A stretch of 64,000 nucleotides of DNA from Tomocerus qinae (lineage: Eukaryota; Arthropoda; Collembola; Entomobryomorpha; Tomoceridae), in contig CM034546.1 of the NCBI GenBank assembly GCA_020055645.1, positions 98,270,001 to 98,334,000 of the forward strand. Reading direction: 5' to 3'. Shown in pieces: positions 49,334-62,653 of the stretch. Both the position numbers and the translations under genes were made by a program. The notes beneath the pieces are model-generated. The model had not been told where the DNA came from, made no database searches, and saw nothing but the letters and a program-made list of their open reading frames with translations. The first letter of the stretch is position 1; each line of letters opens with the position of its first letter.

Positions 49334-50698
49334 CTAACAACCTATTTTCCAAGGAGTATTTGTAAAGTAAATGTGAGTTGTAGTCGCTCCATGAAGATTC
49401 GCTTGATCCAAAATGCATTGAGGAGCATTTCCAAGAACGGCCTAATAAAAATCTCAAAATGAAACAGGAATTCGAAACCAGTGCGCTAGAAGTAATCTAA
49501 AGATAAAGCACTTACACCAATGGCGGCTGCGCTAGGATGTTCCCATCTGCTTCCAGTGGTATTTCCAGGATAGGTCAAACAATATCCGAACATGTTATCA
49601 TTTTCATCGTACAAAATGCAGGTTGGTTGAACTTCGTTGCAATCATGCTCCATGTATTTATCAACTTCGTAAAAGTTGTGCCATCCTAAAATGAACAAAT
49701 TAAAAGGGTAGAATTTAGTATTTTGATATTTCATTTGAGATGGGGAATTATTATAAGGAATATCAAAAGACTGTCAATTACCCATTCCTGGGACACATTG
49801 GTTTACAGTCCATCCCAAATTGGCAGCTGCAGCACGACGTTTTGGGGCATGTCTAACGTAATTTGGAGTGGGTCCAGTTTGGAAAAACACTTGACTATTA
49901 GCTCCAATATTGTTTCTAGGCATTGGTCCAATTACCTTACTTCCACAAATGGTGGCTACAGAAAATAAACGGTTCTATTTTAGTCAAAGTCAATTATAAT
50001 GACTTCTCACTGGAAAGCCAGTTCATTTCTAATATTTTTATGATTATCTACCTGGTTCGACAAAGTATACAGTGATGACAAAATAAGTGACATCATCAAT
50101 GGTATGATTTTGGTACATGCCAACTTTATCGAATTTAAAGGTGCTATCAGGAGTTAAGAGATCTGTTTGGTCAACCTATATGAATAATATTATTTAGCTT
50201 GCATAATTGGTGATAATGTTTACTCTTGCATTTAAAAGCATACCAAAGTTTGCATTCCGGTGACATCACCATTTGAATCGAAAAGAAGAGCTACTCCAGT
50301 ATCGGATGGCAACATCCACCGGAATCCATTGAATCGTCCGTCATTTGTACAAGTCTCACTTTCTAACACCCAACCATCTCTTCCAGCATCAACGGTATTT
50401 CTTGGAAGACGAACGTATGCTCCTGGAGAAGGAGTAAAGTCCCATCTAACTGAAAGAAATAAATTCCACAATAAAAATAGAGCTAAAATTACATGAAAAC
50501 GATAAAAATCTATGAAACTAAGCCAAATAGATTTGACGTACCTCTCAAATCGTCCCAGAACTCAAACGATAAAGTTTCTGAAATAAAAATTACGTACTAT
50601 TAATCATAGCCTTGTAAATGCGATAGACAGATTAAAAATTTCAGGATTCACTTACGAGCTGACAATAAAACCACACAAAATAATACCAAGCGATTCAT
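49334..50698 (-). CDS. Secreted orphan protein, 286 residues
   Basis: Seven exons: 50656-50698, 50542-50577, 50244-50449, 50052-50175, 49782-49955, 49516-49685, 49334-49441; phases agree. Signal peptide MNRLVLFCVVLLSA, cleaved near QTLSFEFWDD. The mature protein is globular, rich in Trp, Tyr and Asn, with about eight cysteines. Features: RWDFTPSPGAYVRLP, DGWVLESETC, NGFRWMLPSDTG, LLFDSNGDVTGMQTL, YFVITVYFVEP, ATICGSK, APKRRAAAANLGW (a possible basic processing site), WHNFYEVDKYM, FGYCLTY and a C-terminal PWKIGC. The recurrent pattern of a calcium-like DSNGD loop and paired cysteines suggests an extracellular binding protein, but I know no family that fits. A TATA box lies about 80 bases upstream of the ATG, compatible with strong tissue-specific expression. 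Confidence 0.88.
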
Positions 50699-50776
50699 TT
50701 TCACTATTAAAGCAAGTATTTACTTAACCGAAAACAAGTTCAGGAGCTAATGATATCAAGACCTGATTCCCATTGC

Positions 50777-50784
50777 CTTTTATA
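50777..50784 (-). promoter_or_regulatory. Candidate TATA box of the orphan secreted gene
   Basis: TATAAAAG on the minus strand, 79-86 bases upstream of the ATG. Placing the start site about 30 bases downstream gives a 5' UTR of roughly 55 bases with no intron. Position and match are good, but no transcript evidence is available. Confidence 0.5.
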
Positions 50785-52738
50785 CCTGTACTATATATAC
50801 TAGGTCGTCGTAAATATATCTGACCTGTTATTTCTTCGTTCCAGATTTCAATTGCAGTTGTATAGCAAGGGTATATGTAAAATGCTGAGTGCCTACTATA
50901 AGCTATTTACATAAGTTACATAAATAATTCTCGATATTCTTATTACATATTTTTGTACCATTTGCCAATTGAGGGATAAATGTTATCTTCCAGATTTCAA
51001 AGTGTTTTTACCTGTACGTGTCTATACATTTATAGGATACGTCAATTAGTATTTGTTTCACCTTGGTATGGCCCCGTTATCTGTACCTATTTGTTGATAG
51101 TTAAAACTTCATTCCCTTCATTCCCTCGTTGATTTTTTGCCATTCTAATCTTATCCGAATTCCCATCCCACCAGAATAGAATAGCATACAGTCCTTTTTT
51201 CATTCCGTATCATCACTGATATAAAAAATTGGAATGAACCGTGCACTTCTGAACTTTGCGCCGAGTTCCTTCAGTCAGGTTTCTGTGGTCAAAGTCGATT
51301 TTTTACGTCAAATAAAAAAGTCTTTCTCACCCCAACATGCTTTTTTAAATGTTCATTAAAAACTTCTTGAAGTTCTTGACGATTCTGCGTTTCTTTACTA
51401 ACACTTTTTGCATATATCTGTCACGTTGTCACTACAGAAAAGATCTGCCACAAGTTGGATCTTCATGCACTATACATACACAGATAATAAAATAAAAATT
51501 AGTAGCAATTGATTTTGCTAACACATGTGCGTAGTGTAAACCCATTTGACTCATAATAGGATGGGATTGATTGACAGATGGTCACTACAATATATCGAAT
51601 CAATTTCTATCAATTTATATATCACACTCCATTACATGGGTATTACTCAAAAAATCATAATAAATATATAACTACTTAGATGTCAAAACATTATTGAATT
51701 TCTGTCAATTGCATTGGTCAGAGAAAGAATACATCATTCGCATCGGGTTTATATTGGGAATAAAAACTAACTATAACCGTATTGTATTCGAGAGATCTGA
51801 CACAACTATGACATCAGGATATAAATAATACTGTATTATAGCATACTACATTATGAGTCATTGTTTCAATATAGCTCTTGGCATAACTGTGTTGACGGTT
51901 TGTGTGCATATATTAAGGGTATTAAGCATACTTTGATCTAACCTATATTATAGCATTTTCATTCAATAGGAAAATAACACTAGATTAATCCAGTTGTTAT
52001 TACTGGATTACTATAATTTTCCACAACAATTTCGTTATAAAACTGTGATTGATTAAGTTCTGTGTGATTAGAAGGTCTACCTAGAATGTATTTCTATTGT
52101 TCTGGGATTTTGTGATTCACAGAGATGACTTTCAACAGATCCCTGATGCTTATGCGTGTAAATATTATTATATAAATATTATTTTTATTTTGAACTTGTG
52201 CATTCACAATATGTGATCCATATATCTTGGGTGGTGTGACTATGCACTGGTAAGCATTGTAAGGAGTTATAGGGTACTTAATTATTGTACACTTAGGGTA
52301 ACTTGCGTATAATTTTACGTTTATTACACTGTTAGTGTTAGCAAGGGGTCATAAATGATAATCGATCACAAGATTTTTACCTTCGCTTTTATCGCTACAT
52401 TCCTGATACCAAGATAATCAAGTGTCCAGTAGGGCGTTAATTAAATTGACTAACCTCGTTTTTATCATGCATGACAGTTATAAATATTGATGATGCAAAG
52501 TGTGCCATATTACTTGGTAAAAGGTATAAGATAACAGTATTGAATTGGGCACTATAACCGAGATACGAAGCTTCTGATGACGTTTTGATTGCTTGAAACC
52601 TTGCGTATGATGTTTCTGATAAAAATTCAGAACTGGAAGCTTTATACTCTTGCATCCTTTAGTTTCCTGCTACTAAACACAGTGCATATAACTTTAAAAT
52701 ATTTTAAAACCGAATTCTTAACTAAGATTGCTTAGAAA
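50785..52738. other. Intergenic, divergent promoters of orphan gene and crystallin-like B
   Basis: About 2 kb of AT-rich DNA without recognised exons, RNA genes or mobile elements. A minus-strand frame at 52437-52655 has no family resemblance. Confidence 0.4.
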
Positions 52739-53597
52739 ATGACGATAGTAAATGTACAACGGCATAGATTAATAGTGGATATATTGTTTGTAATGTTAAT
52801 TAGTGCAGTTATAATAGTGAAAGGGCAAACGTTACAAAAAATTACTTTTTATACTTCAAGGGACAAAGAAGGACCTAGTCAATCATTTTCCAGTGCGGAG
52901 AACATATCCCCCACTTCATTGACGTACACTGCGGGAAGTTATTGTGTGGAAGAAGGACTGTAAGGGAATTTTTAATGGAAAATTACAATCTAGAATTCGA
53001 AGGTTGTTATTCAAATATAATATGATTCTGTTTTTCAGATGGATAATAACTATTAGAACTGGAGATACTGATATCAAGGAGTGGATGGGCGGGAAATTGG
53101 GAGGAGAAAATTGTATCAATCGTCCTCAGGAAGGAAGAAAGTATATTGCTGTCCGTCCAGTGGGAGCAATAAATTTGGAAGAGTCTGTATTAACATTATT
53201 TCCTCAAGTGAGATGGGAGACAGAAGACGGTAAGTTGGAAATCGAAGATGATGAGGACGAGGAAGATAACAATTTGACATTCCTGTCGTGGGTTTTGACT
53301 GGATCACAGAGCTATGAAATATTCCCTGAAGCCGAGTTTGGTGGAGAATCTGTTTGTCTACAAGCCAATGCACCATCCCATTTAACTTATGGCATAGCTA
53401 GCAACTTTTCAGCATTAATTAACTACCGGTCGTCACGACGTGGATGTGGTCTGACAGGAGATGGAGATGGTGGGAACAGAACAACGACAGAACGGGGAAC
53501 TGGAGGATCGGTCTCTTACTTGTCAAACTCCATTTCAAAGTTTTTCCATTTTACTAATTTGGTATTATTATATTATTCCAGAAAAATTGTGTTTTAA
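52739..53597 (+). CDS. Secreted betagamma-crystallin-like protein, paralogue B
   Basis: Two exons, 52739-52959 and 53039-53597, joined in phase 2 just before a Trp, as in A and C; 259 residues. N-terminal signal anchor or peptide (DILFVMLISAVIIVKGQ). Greek-key-like motifs: ITFYTSRDKEGPSQSF, a diverged LTLFPQVRWETEDGKLEIE, and YEIFPEAEFGGESVCLQ, the last a full match to the Y/F-x4-F-x-G pattern. A strongly acidic insert (EDDEDEEDNN) lies between motifs 2 and 3. Then W-V-L-T-G, the RRGCG motif, a Gly/Thr-rich spacer, and a hydrophobic tail (FTNLVLLYYSRKIVF) that fits a GPI signal less well because it contains Arg-Lys. Surface or secreted role inferred; ligand unknown. Confidence 0.83.
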
Positions 53598-54638
53598 AAG
53601 GTTTATTGATTAGGCATTAAAATATTAAGTAAATGTACATAGTAATAGGAAGAGAGACTATTAGATACAACTGAAAGGTATACATATGCTACGTTAACCT
53701 TCAGATTTTCGTTGTTCTTGTACCATTGAGAATTTAAACTGGAAATGCTTTCCATTGCGTGACTTTAATTCATTATCTAACTAAATCTCACCTCAACTTT
53801 GTAATAAATCGATAACTGTGATTTTATGAAGATTGCTGTAACTTACATTCTTGGACAAGCTTATATAGAACTACCTATAGAGTATATTAATGTCTATGTT
53901 ATACTTTATTTCTCCAGCTAGTCACCTTCAGCTCAGGGAGCTCAGTATAATTCTAATTTATTCGAAAAATAACCTGCTACTGCTGTACATAAAACAAGAA
54001 AGGTTTTACTTTTGCTGCATTTGAGACTTGCATGTCTTGGTCTAATACAAATTAGTCGCAATTCTGTTTCTGTCATACACACAAATATTGACTTCAGCAT
54101 TTACAAGGGTGTAAGTCAAATTTATATGTCATGAGTAAATATAGCACGTTAACGATCGATTTTCTTGAATGCATTTAGTATAGGAGTTTTTGTAAGGTTC
54201 TCCACAATCTCTGCAATCTCTACCCGGTGCCCTACATATTCTCCAGGAAATCTTGGGTGCTATGTTATGAAACTAAAAGGTCCAATTAAAGTGTGGCTAC
54301 TATTTATGTATGTGAGTAAGTTGGCCCCATTTCACTCAATTCAATATGCATAAATGAAAGCACCTTGCCAAAAATTCGGTTATTTCGTTTGGTGACTGCC
54401 TCTGATGTGAACCAAGTGGGCATTATGAAGTTTTATAGTTTTCAACTCTTAAAACCATTTACAAACGGGGCTATCGACTTCCTAAGCGTTGACTGACCTC
54501 TCCATTGTTTCTTTATGCACAAATATTATCGTATGGCCAGGTCCAAATACAGTTGGCTTGAAGGATTCTAACAGGCCTTTGGTCCATTCCTTCTGTTCCT
54601 ACCAATAGTACTTGAAATTTCTACTGAAATTACTAAAA
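53598..54638. other. Spacer between crystallin-like B and C
   Basis: About 1 kb between tandem paralogues; holds the B 3' UTR and the C promoter. No coding exon recognised. Confidence 0.45.
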
Positions 54639-55554
54639 ATGATATTAAAAGGTTTACTCATCGGAGTGTTCATATTTTTAATCACTATACTCACATCTGT
54701 AACAGCTTACCGCTCTCAAGAAATACAATTTTTCAGTGATACGAATTTTACAAAGAAATTAGAGAGTTTTTACACCACTGAGGCTGACTTACAAACTTTA
54801 TCGACTGTGTGGAAAAATGCCAAATCTCATTGCGTCATCAGAGGATTGTAAGATTTCGTACAATTAGTATACAATATAATTTTTTATATAATATTTATGA
54901 ATTGCATCATTTATTTAGATTCAGATCGGTAAAATGGATAAGATATATTTTTACAGTGTCATAAGCAATTTGGTTTCTTTTTAATCTAGGTGGCGAATCT
55001 CAGGAACTTTTAATTTCAACCCGAATCTTACTTTCGTGGAGATTGCAAATGGAATAGACAAAAGCGGTCGTGTGTGTGGAAGTTGGAATTCCAAAAACCA
55101 AACAGCACAATATAAATCCATACGACTTGTTGGATCTCAAGATTTGGATACACCTGGAATCAGTTTTAATGTCAAGACACGTTTTGATGCTGAAGAATTA
55201 TACTTTGATGGCAATTTCCTACGTCTGCCTAGTCCAATGACTTTCAAATCATTTGGATTCACTGGAAAGAGTAACTGGACTGTTTATGCAAACACCGATT
55301 TTTCAGGGAAGACAGAATGTTTAGTAGCTAACGTAGATAAAGTCAAAGGGTTCGCTGTGACTTTTAATACCAACAGGACCCTTACAGTTGGTTCTGTTTG
55401 GAGGGGCTGTGGAGGGTATTCAAGAGCAATTATTACAGAAACGACTAGTCCACCCAAGAAAAGTAAATCCGCCTCCTTCCATTTTACAGTCGTCTTCTTT
55501 GATTTTATTGTCATTGTTTCTAGTGGAATGTTTTTCCTCGTTGCAAACCTATGA
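54639..55554 (+). CDS. Secreted betagamma-crystallin-like protein, paralogue C
   Basis: Two exons, 54639-54847 and 54990-55554, joined in phase 2 just before WRI; 257 residues. The frame is open upstream to 54612 but the first ATG is at 54639. Signal peptide MILKGLLIGVFIFLITILTS. Greek-key-like motifs: IQFFSDTNFTKKLESF (Gly replaced by Lys), a diverged NVKTRFDAEELYFDGNF, and WTVYANTDFSGKTECLV (full match). Shared family marks: F-T-G-K-S-N-W, Cys in FSGKTECL, and WRGCGG. The C-terminus is a Lys/Ser spacer then a long hydrophobic tail (FTVVFFDFIVIVSSGMFFL), good for GPI attachment or a membrane anchor. Tandem neighbour of B, about 1 kb apart. Confidence 0.85.
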
Positions 55555-58500
55555 TTTTATAACTGCCATTTTATATTCGATATCTGTTAAAAGTGCGCAC
55601 TGTATGTAAAATGAAAAATGTGTGCAATCCTTTTCAAGATAATTAATTTTTCGGTTGGAATCCGAAGAAATGCATTGATGGTCCCATGAAGATTATTTAA
55701 TTGTGGAAACCATAACATAAATTGATTTTGTAAATTTTTATATTCAGATCGTTAGAGCCACAGTACTAAGTACTATGATCTAATTATATAATTAACACTC
55801 GCTTACTATATGCTTTTAATCATTATAATGTTTTGTAAGAGACAATACTTTGTTCAAGTAAATACATTCATGAAAGGGTACTAATACTAAAAGTACATTA
55901 AATATAGTAGTATATATTAAACAGTAAGTATTGTCTTGTCACAAAAATGCTCCATTGGTTGGTGGATGATGACTTATCTAACTTGGTAGAACAGACAATA
56001 ACTTAAGAATTAATTTCTTAAACGCTTAGAATATTAATTTATACTGCTCTACTTATGTGCATGGTACAATAAAAATTTTACAATTAATATTTCGGAAATA
56101 AATTTTAATGTAGATCGATTGTTCTTGTTTGGGCGAATTCTATAATTTAATGATGTTTCAGAATTGTCACTGTATAACCATTTCATTTGTAAAGTGTTCT
56201 GCAAGTTTTGATTCGTAAAACAGTAAAGAAAAGGCTCATCACGCTCATTAAACGAGTTAATACGCAAGATTTTCATTAGTGACCTGGAATAATGAACGTG
56301 CTAAATTCTAAGTGTAACTGTAGAGTTTTATTGGGTGAGTAATTTTTGATTTTGTTGATACATAAATCTCCCCAGAGAGATAAACAGTATTTTAATGCGC
56401 ACACAAAACTGCCTCGCTTACAGATACGTAAATGAAGTAACTGTTCGTAAAAGGCCAATCTCGAATTGCAGACTTATCTTCCGAATCGCTCCTAAAATAC
56501 CATTGCTAAAAGGGTAGAGTTATGTACATCCTCTTGCAAAGCTTAGAATGTGTGTTGTCCCAAAAGTACTTCTTAGGGTTGAAAAAGGTTCAAATAAGCT
56601 AGCAGTTGCATTTATTAGCTCTTAAACGCGTATTTAGCTCACAGACATATATGCGAGTGCAATATCTATAATTAAATATATCGGTTACTACTACGATTGA
56701 AATGGTTATCTTTATCGTTAAAGCTGGTATAGAGGCATTCGAATTTGAGTCCTTGTTGGGCTTAAATAAGAGAACTAATGCATGGGAAAACTGTTTTCTC
56801 AAAGTCATTATTCTATCCCAAACTGGTTTTCTTATCCGAATGAGTGTTAAGATTTCACGTATACGCATTGATTAGAGTTCTAGTAGCAAATCCACAAACA
56901 AGGCTCAATAAATACCTGTAAACTCCTAATCTTTGGTAACTTAAACTTTACCTTTTACTTAGTAATTCTTATCAATGCCTACTAACTGACATACACGTAC
57001 TACTTGGTAGTGTCAGTCTAAGGGGGATTCCACTATTACCAAATACCACATGCCACACAAACATTAGCATAGATTTTCCCATATACTATTTAGTTCAGAC
57101 ATAATCTGCAGACAACAGACAGGATTACAGCATTCTCAACTCAATTCAGCTACCTATAGAAACAAAGAGTACGTATCTAAATGTAAATTGTAACTTGAAC
57201 AGGACATCTGAATGAAATGTCTTGTTATCAACAAGAAGTTGCATTGCATTACCGCATTCGTAGCAAACTGGTACAATACGGAAATTAATTATACATTTGA
57301 CATTGAACAATTCTTGTATGGTTCTCATATGTAAGCTTACGTGAGTTATGGCATTACACGAATGTGCTTATTTTGGTTTTTATAGTACACTTTAACTAAA
57401 TAACTTCACTAACTGTAGTAATAGTACCTATAATATTATAAGATAGGGGCATAGTGCATAACTTGACTTGACCAACTCAGAGTGACATTAAAAAACTGTT
57501 GACGATCTAGAGAATTATCACAAGTGCGCTTTTCTGTGGTTCGCAATTAATCAAGGTGAACAATTTTAACAATTGTTCACATGACATAGTTAGCTATAGA
57601 TCACTTTATTAGTGATAATTATTTTTGTGTAGTATTTGTTGCTGAAGTATAAAGAGGTAGCTGGGTAGCTCGCATTTCCTTCTCGGCTTATACATCAAAT
57701 TATGGCATTTCTTACGTGTTGCAGAGAAAGCGATGCAAAACTGATTAAAATTTAATCAAATTGTGTCCCCAATTCATAAGTGGCTAATACCGGCATCTCC
57801 GTCATAAAATATATCTAATATTTTACTAGAATGTTCAAGATCCAATCAAAATTAACTGTTATTTACCGTTGACCACTTAACTATTTACACTAGCTCATTA
57901 TTTCCTTGTACCTACATGCACATTACACAAATGTAATTTATAATGTAGAATTGCAAGCTCAGAGCTTACAAGTTCAAAGGTAAGCACGAGTGTTCGTGAT
58001 TTGTAATTCCACAAAAGGCCAAAATTTCTTTACATTAATACTCAGCATCAGTAGAATAGAAATGGGCCATTTACTTACATGCATACAACGAAAGAAAACA
58101 CTACTAAAGTAAACATCATACATCATAAATCAATGCCTATGTATTTTATAGCAAAAAATATGATCGATTTCTCCAATCTTCTCTTTCTCAATCACAAAAA
58201 AAGTTGTTTAATTGTTCCTGATAATTTTTAAAAGCTTTTTTGGTATTTTTTCATAAATTAGCTCAACTACAAGAAAACCGACATTTCTAAGGTACCTATC
58301 TAACCAAAAGGATGACAGATAGCTATCTTTCGAGTGACGAGTTGATTGTGGCAGCTGGGTACTCTTAGATACTGTAGATAGAGCATGCATTTCTTGCTAA
58401 TTGCAAAATGTAAAATACGAGGAAGAGACTACTGAGCTTAAGAAATGGATGCTGAAGTAGATACATTTATAGTATGTCGGTCTACATGTTTAACAACAAA

Positions 58501-61500
58501 AGCGGCCAAAATCACATTACGTGCAACTACAATGAAATTCCGGTCGCTCAATATTGGAGATCTGCCTAAGTGCAATGTACTTTTAGCGCTGAGTCCATTG
58601 CTTCCACCAAATCAGAGCGTTTCGAAACAAAATACCTACCTAATATTATTATAATTAAAAATTTGTGATAATATGAAACCCTCCACGACAGTCGTCAGGT
58701 ATGCACAACCATAACATTGTATTCCTGTGAGAAAAATAATTTGATGAGAATAAGTTAATTAAGAAGACAAGTACCCCACAAATTGCCTACCCTGCTCAAA
58801 AAGATCATTATTATGAAACAGGTGTAACATATATAAATCTGTCCCAGGTCAATAAAAGTTATGATCCCGAAAATAGGCGTGAACACTAGGAAAAAGTTAT
58901 TACTATGTAAATTAGGTCTATTTATTTCGTTTGCGAAATCCTTTCATTGTGACTAAGTCGAGGAAAAAAAGATAAGGAAAGTAGTGTAAGGTATTGTGAC
59001 ATGTTAGTTTGTAATCGTGCTTTATATCATTCAGATCAGTAGCATGGGGCATTTAAAAGAAATAGGGTGTAAATTTTGTAACTAATTATAGTAATTAACC
59101 ATAAAGCAATTTAATTTAATAAAAACACGCTGTGAAACATCACTTAACTAACTGCAGCTGAGGAGAGCAATGAAATGATTGTGTAGATGCCTTGTCTCTG
59201 CAGAAAATATGGCTAATTGTCATAAAAAGTGTCTGCGAGGATTCTGAGTGAATCGTTTAGAAATGAAAGTTTTTATTTGTGAGCACAAATAGTTTATATG
59301 TAGGTACACAGTCTTCACGTGTACTACTATTTATGCATTTTCATTATGCAATTGCAAGAAAATCATCCCTGCGAAACCATTGACCAACTTAAGTTGGCAA
59401 GTCGCGTTGTACGCTGTAGACACGGTATAATAATAAGTGTAAATGCACATATACCAAGTAATAACATATATACTATATATTATGATGATGATGGATAAAT
59501 CCTTGTGCACACTTGACTATAGTGGAATGTCAAAGTAAAAATTTCATTATCTTTGGCATGATTGTAGTAAAGTGCAACTAAAAATGTTATTTCTAATATT
59601 CTGAGTTGCATTGAGATCAAAGCAATGCTACGGACAATATTCATAGATAAAATGCTATTCTGCCTGTGCACAATTAGCCATAGTACTCCAATCGCACAGA
59701 ATCTTTGCTGGCAGTAAGTGTAAGTAATGTACCATACCAAATCCGTTCTCAATTGAGTTTGCCATGGCGTGACTAAATTGTTGAGAATGGCAATTTCCAG
59801 GCCAGAAAAATTGGCGTTTAGATATTTCTCATTATAGAATCATTAAGCTTCACATTCTGATCTTTGCAAACAATGCAATCAGTGCTCTAGTTTCTTTTCT
59901 TCTGTGTTTCTGCCTCGCACTCTGTAATTTGCATAAAATAGCGAGTAATGGAGTTTACTTTGAAAAAACGTACAATGAGTTACTCCAATAATACCCAATC
60001 TTCATTCACTAATTCACTATCAAAAACTAAACGAGCGTAAAATCTAGTTATCATTATTAGGATATCAAAAACCAAGGGAAAACAATGCATTACTAAACCT
60101 GTTATACTTACACATGACTATGATTATGCATCCGATGCCCTGTTAAATATGTAGAAAATGTTCTCTGCATTCATTATTTCTAGTTACCTTCTGACTCGCG
60201 ATAAACTGTGCTTCTGTCAGACTATCATTTCTGACATTACAGTTTTCTGCCCTGTCTCCAATAAGAAAACGCTCCAATATATTATTATGGTCACTCACAG
60301 TCAATCAAATTACTACAGACTGTATAATATTCGTTTTAATCTACCTAAATTATGCAGCATGGCTTCGTTTGTCAGGTACACACTGCAAAAAGGTAAAATT
60401 GATGAAAGAATCTCTATGATTTCATTTCTTTCGTGTACCGGGTCTGATCTTGTCTGCGACACTTGAACCTTCTAAAGGCAATTACTCATTTTTACACAGA
60501 GATGATTATTCATGCAGCTTTTGCTCTGCAAACTTTTCCCTCCCTTATATGTCTAGGACATTAATTCATTTCATAGATCATAAAGAGAATCATAATTAAG
60601 AATGTGTGTCACCACAAACCAGATTTTCAATAAATGTTCTGCCCTATGCAATTAGTTGTCTCGTTAAGTAACAATTAACGTGCGTGCATTGCTTTGTGGT
60701 TTCTTAGACACATGCACATTGTTAGAGCAGTCTCCGACTATTTAGTCTTTATCTGAGGTAAATGTCCACTTTGAAAATTGCTATCATATTCTTTTTCGAT
60801 GCCAAGAGATTCCGTGAAACTCAATTTTCACACTAACCTATTCAGCAATAATTCAGTCGTGCACGTACATGTGAGAAAATCTGGTGTAAAATGGTAATTA
60901 ATAAAGCAAATGCATGAATTATTACATTTATTGCTGTTTTCATTTGCATACATTAATCTGCGTAGTAAAAGTGGAAATTGTATAAGGAACATGAAATGGG
61001 TTGGGTAACTGTATACCTTACAGGAATCGTTTGATTTAAAAAAAATCCTGCTTTATGAGACTCTTGCTTAAATCAATGACATTAATTTATTCCGCAATTG
61101 AAATAAGGAAGGGCTTAGTATCAATATGGAAATTCTTAGTACATGTAATTAATTACAATTAGCAAAACCTTCGGTACATTGTTAACGTTTGTGCATTTCT
61201 AGTAACATGTAATCAACCTTATACTATATTACGATGGTATGAAGATATGTAGGGAAACGTTAGAGAGATTACTGAGTTACTGATTAGAAATTATTACTGC
61301 ATATAATAACTGCACCGAGAGAATATGCACACCCTTAATATAATATCTAGGTCCCGCTATATGAATAATGACTGCTATAAATATAATAATATGCTAGTCA
61401 GTCCAATAAAATTAGCAAACTGTCCTTTTGCTAACTACATGTTCCCTAATATAGTTACAAAGTACTTATCACTCGTTATTAGCTTGAAAAACTTGGCTGT

Positions 61501-62653
61501 AGATTGTAACAGAACATAGACACTTGTCCAATAACACTAAAACGAGTCTTCGATCATAAACGATTTGTTTACACAACATACATTGTTAAGCAAGTCAAGC
61601 TACATCTGTATACATTTTACTGCATCTTTTAAAGCCTTAGAGGTGTGAGTGAAAAAATCATTTCGTTATCACTATTACTCATTCCCACACTATAAATACC
61701 GTTAGAGAGTACAAAAGAAGAATTATTTATGCATAATAAAGATTGTATGGCATAGGGTGCAAAAAATTGCAAGTTCCCTAGCTCACTCTCTGAATGAAAC
61801 AAGAGGAAGGCAGTTTGACTAATGCTAAATGTACTATGGAAAAATACAGTACTGCACAGAATATTGGAGACTGACAGAGTGTCGAGTGTCTGTATTAATG
61901 TATCCTATTGTTATTCTCCCTCCTCTCCTTATTATTATACCATTCAGTTTGCCTCCCAGACATATTTTGGCGAATGCATTCTTTGAGGCATAATTCTATA
62001 TGAATGATCTGAAACTGCATGGGTGGGTGGTTTCGTTTCGTTTACTGAGTTCGAGAGCCGAGTTAGATGAGAAGTGAGTCATTCTACTGTAATGTTTATG
62101 GCATGGTGTGGTCTGGTTTGGTTTCGTCTCTCTCGACGACTGTAGCTGACTCTGTAATTATCCACTACTGTCTATCCCATTCTTTATAAGTGTCTTTGCA
62201 TGGCCCACACTGTTATCCACTAATGATTCTCAGCTTTTTGGGTTTTGTCTCCTACTATATTTCATCTCCGCGAAACAATGGCATTACAACTATCAGATGC
62301 TATACAGATATTTATTGGTCAACTTATTGTGGACTGCTCTTTTACTATTGTCATTCCTTCATGTCTCTACATATAATTTATTGTTTGAAAACGCAAAGTT
62401 TGTTAACACTGCGCCATCATCATCGCTGTTTACGGACAATTCTTGCCTTTATCTAAAGCTTTATAAAGACAAATAAATCTCTGTCTGCGCTCATTCGAAC
62501 TGAACTTGAACGAACACTAATGTACACCTGCTCCTATCTTGAAGTAGAGATACTATGTTATAATATTGTTAGTACATGTAGGTATTGCACCATATGTAAT
62601 ATGAAAGTTTAAAATATTATTTTCTCAACTTGGTCTGAGGTTAATAAGCTAAA
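55555..62653. other. 7-kb gene-poor region
   Basis: AT-rich DNA with only short open frames that show no recognisable family and no convincing splice structure. No tRNA, rRNA, inverted-repeat element or tandem array was found by eye. The first part holds the 3' UTR of paralogue C. Confidence 0.4.
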
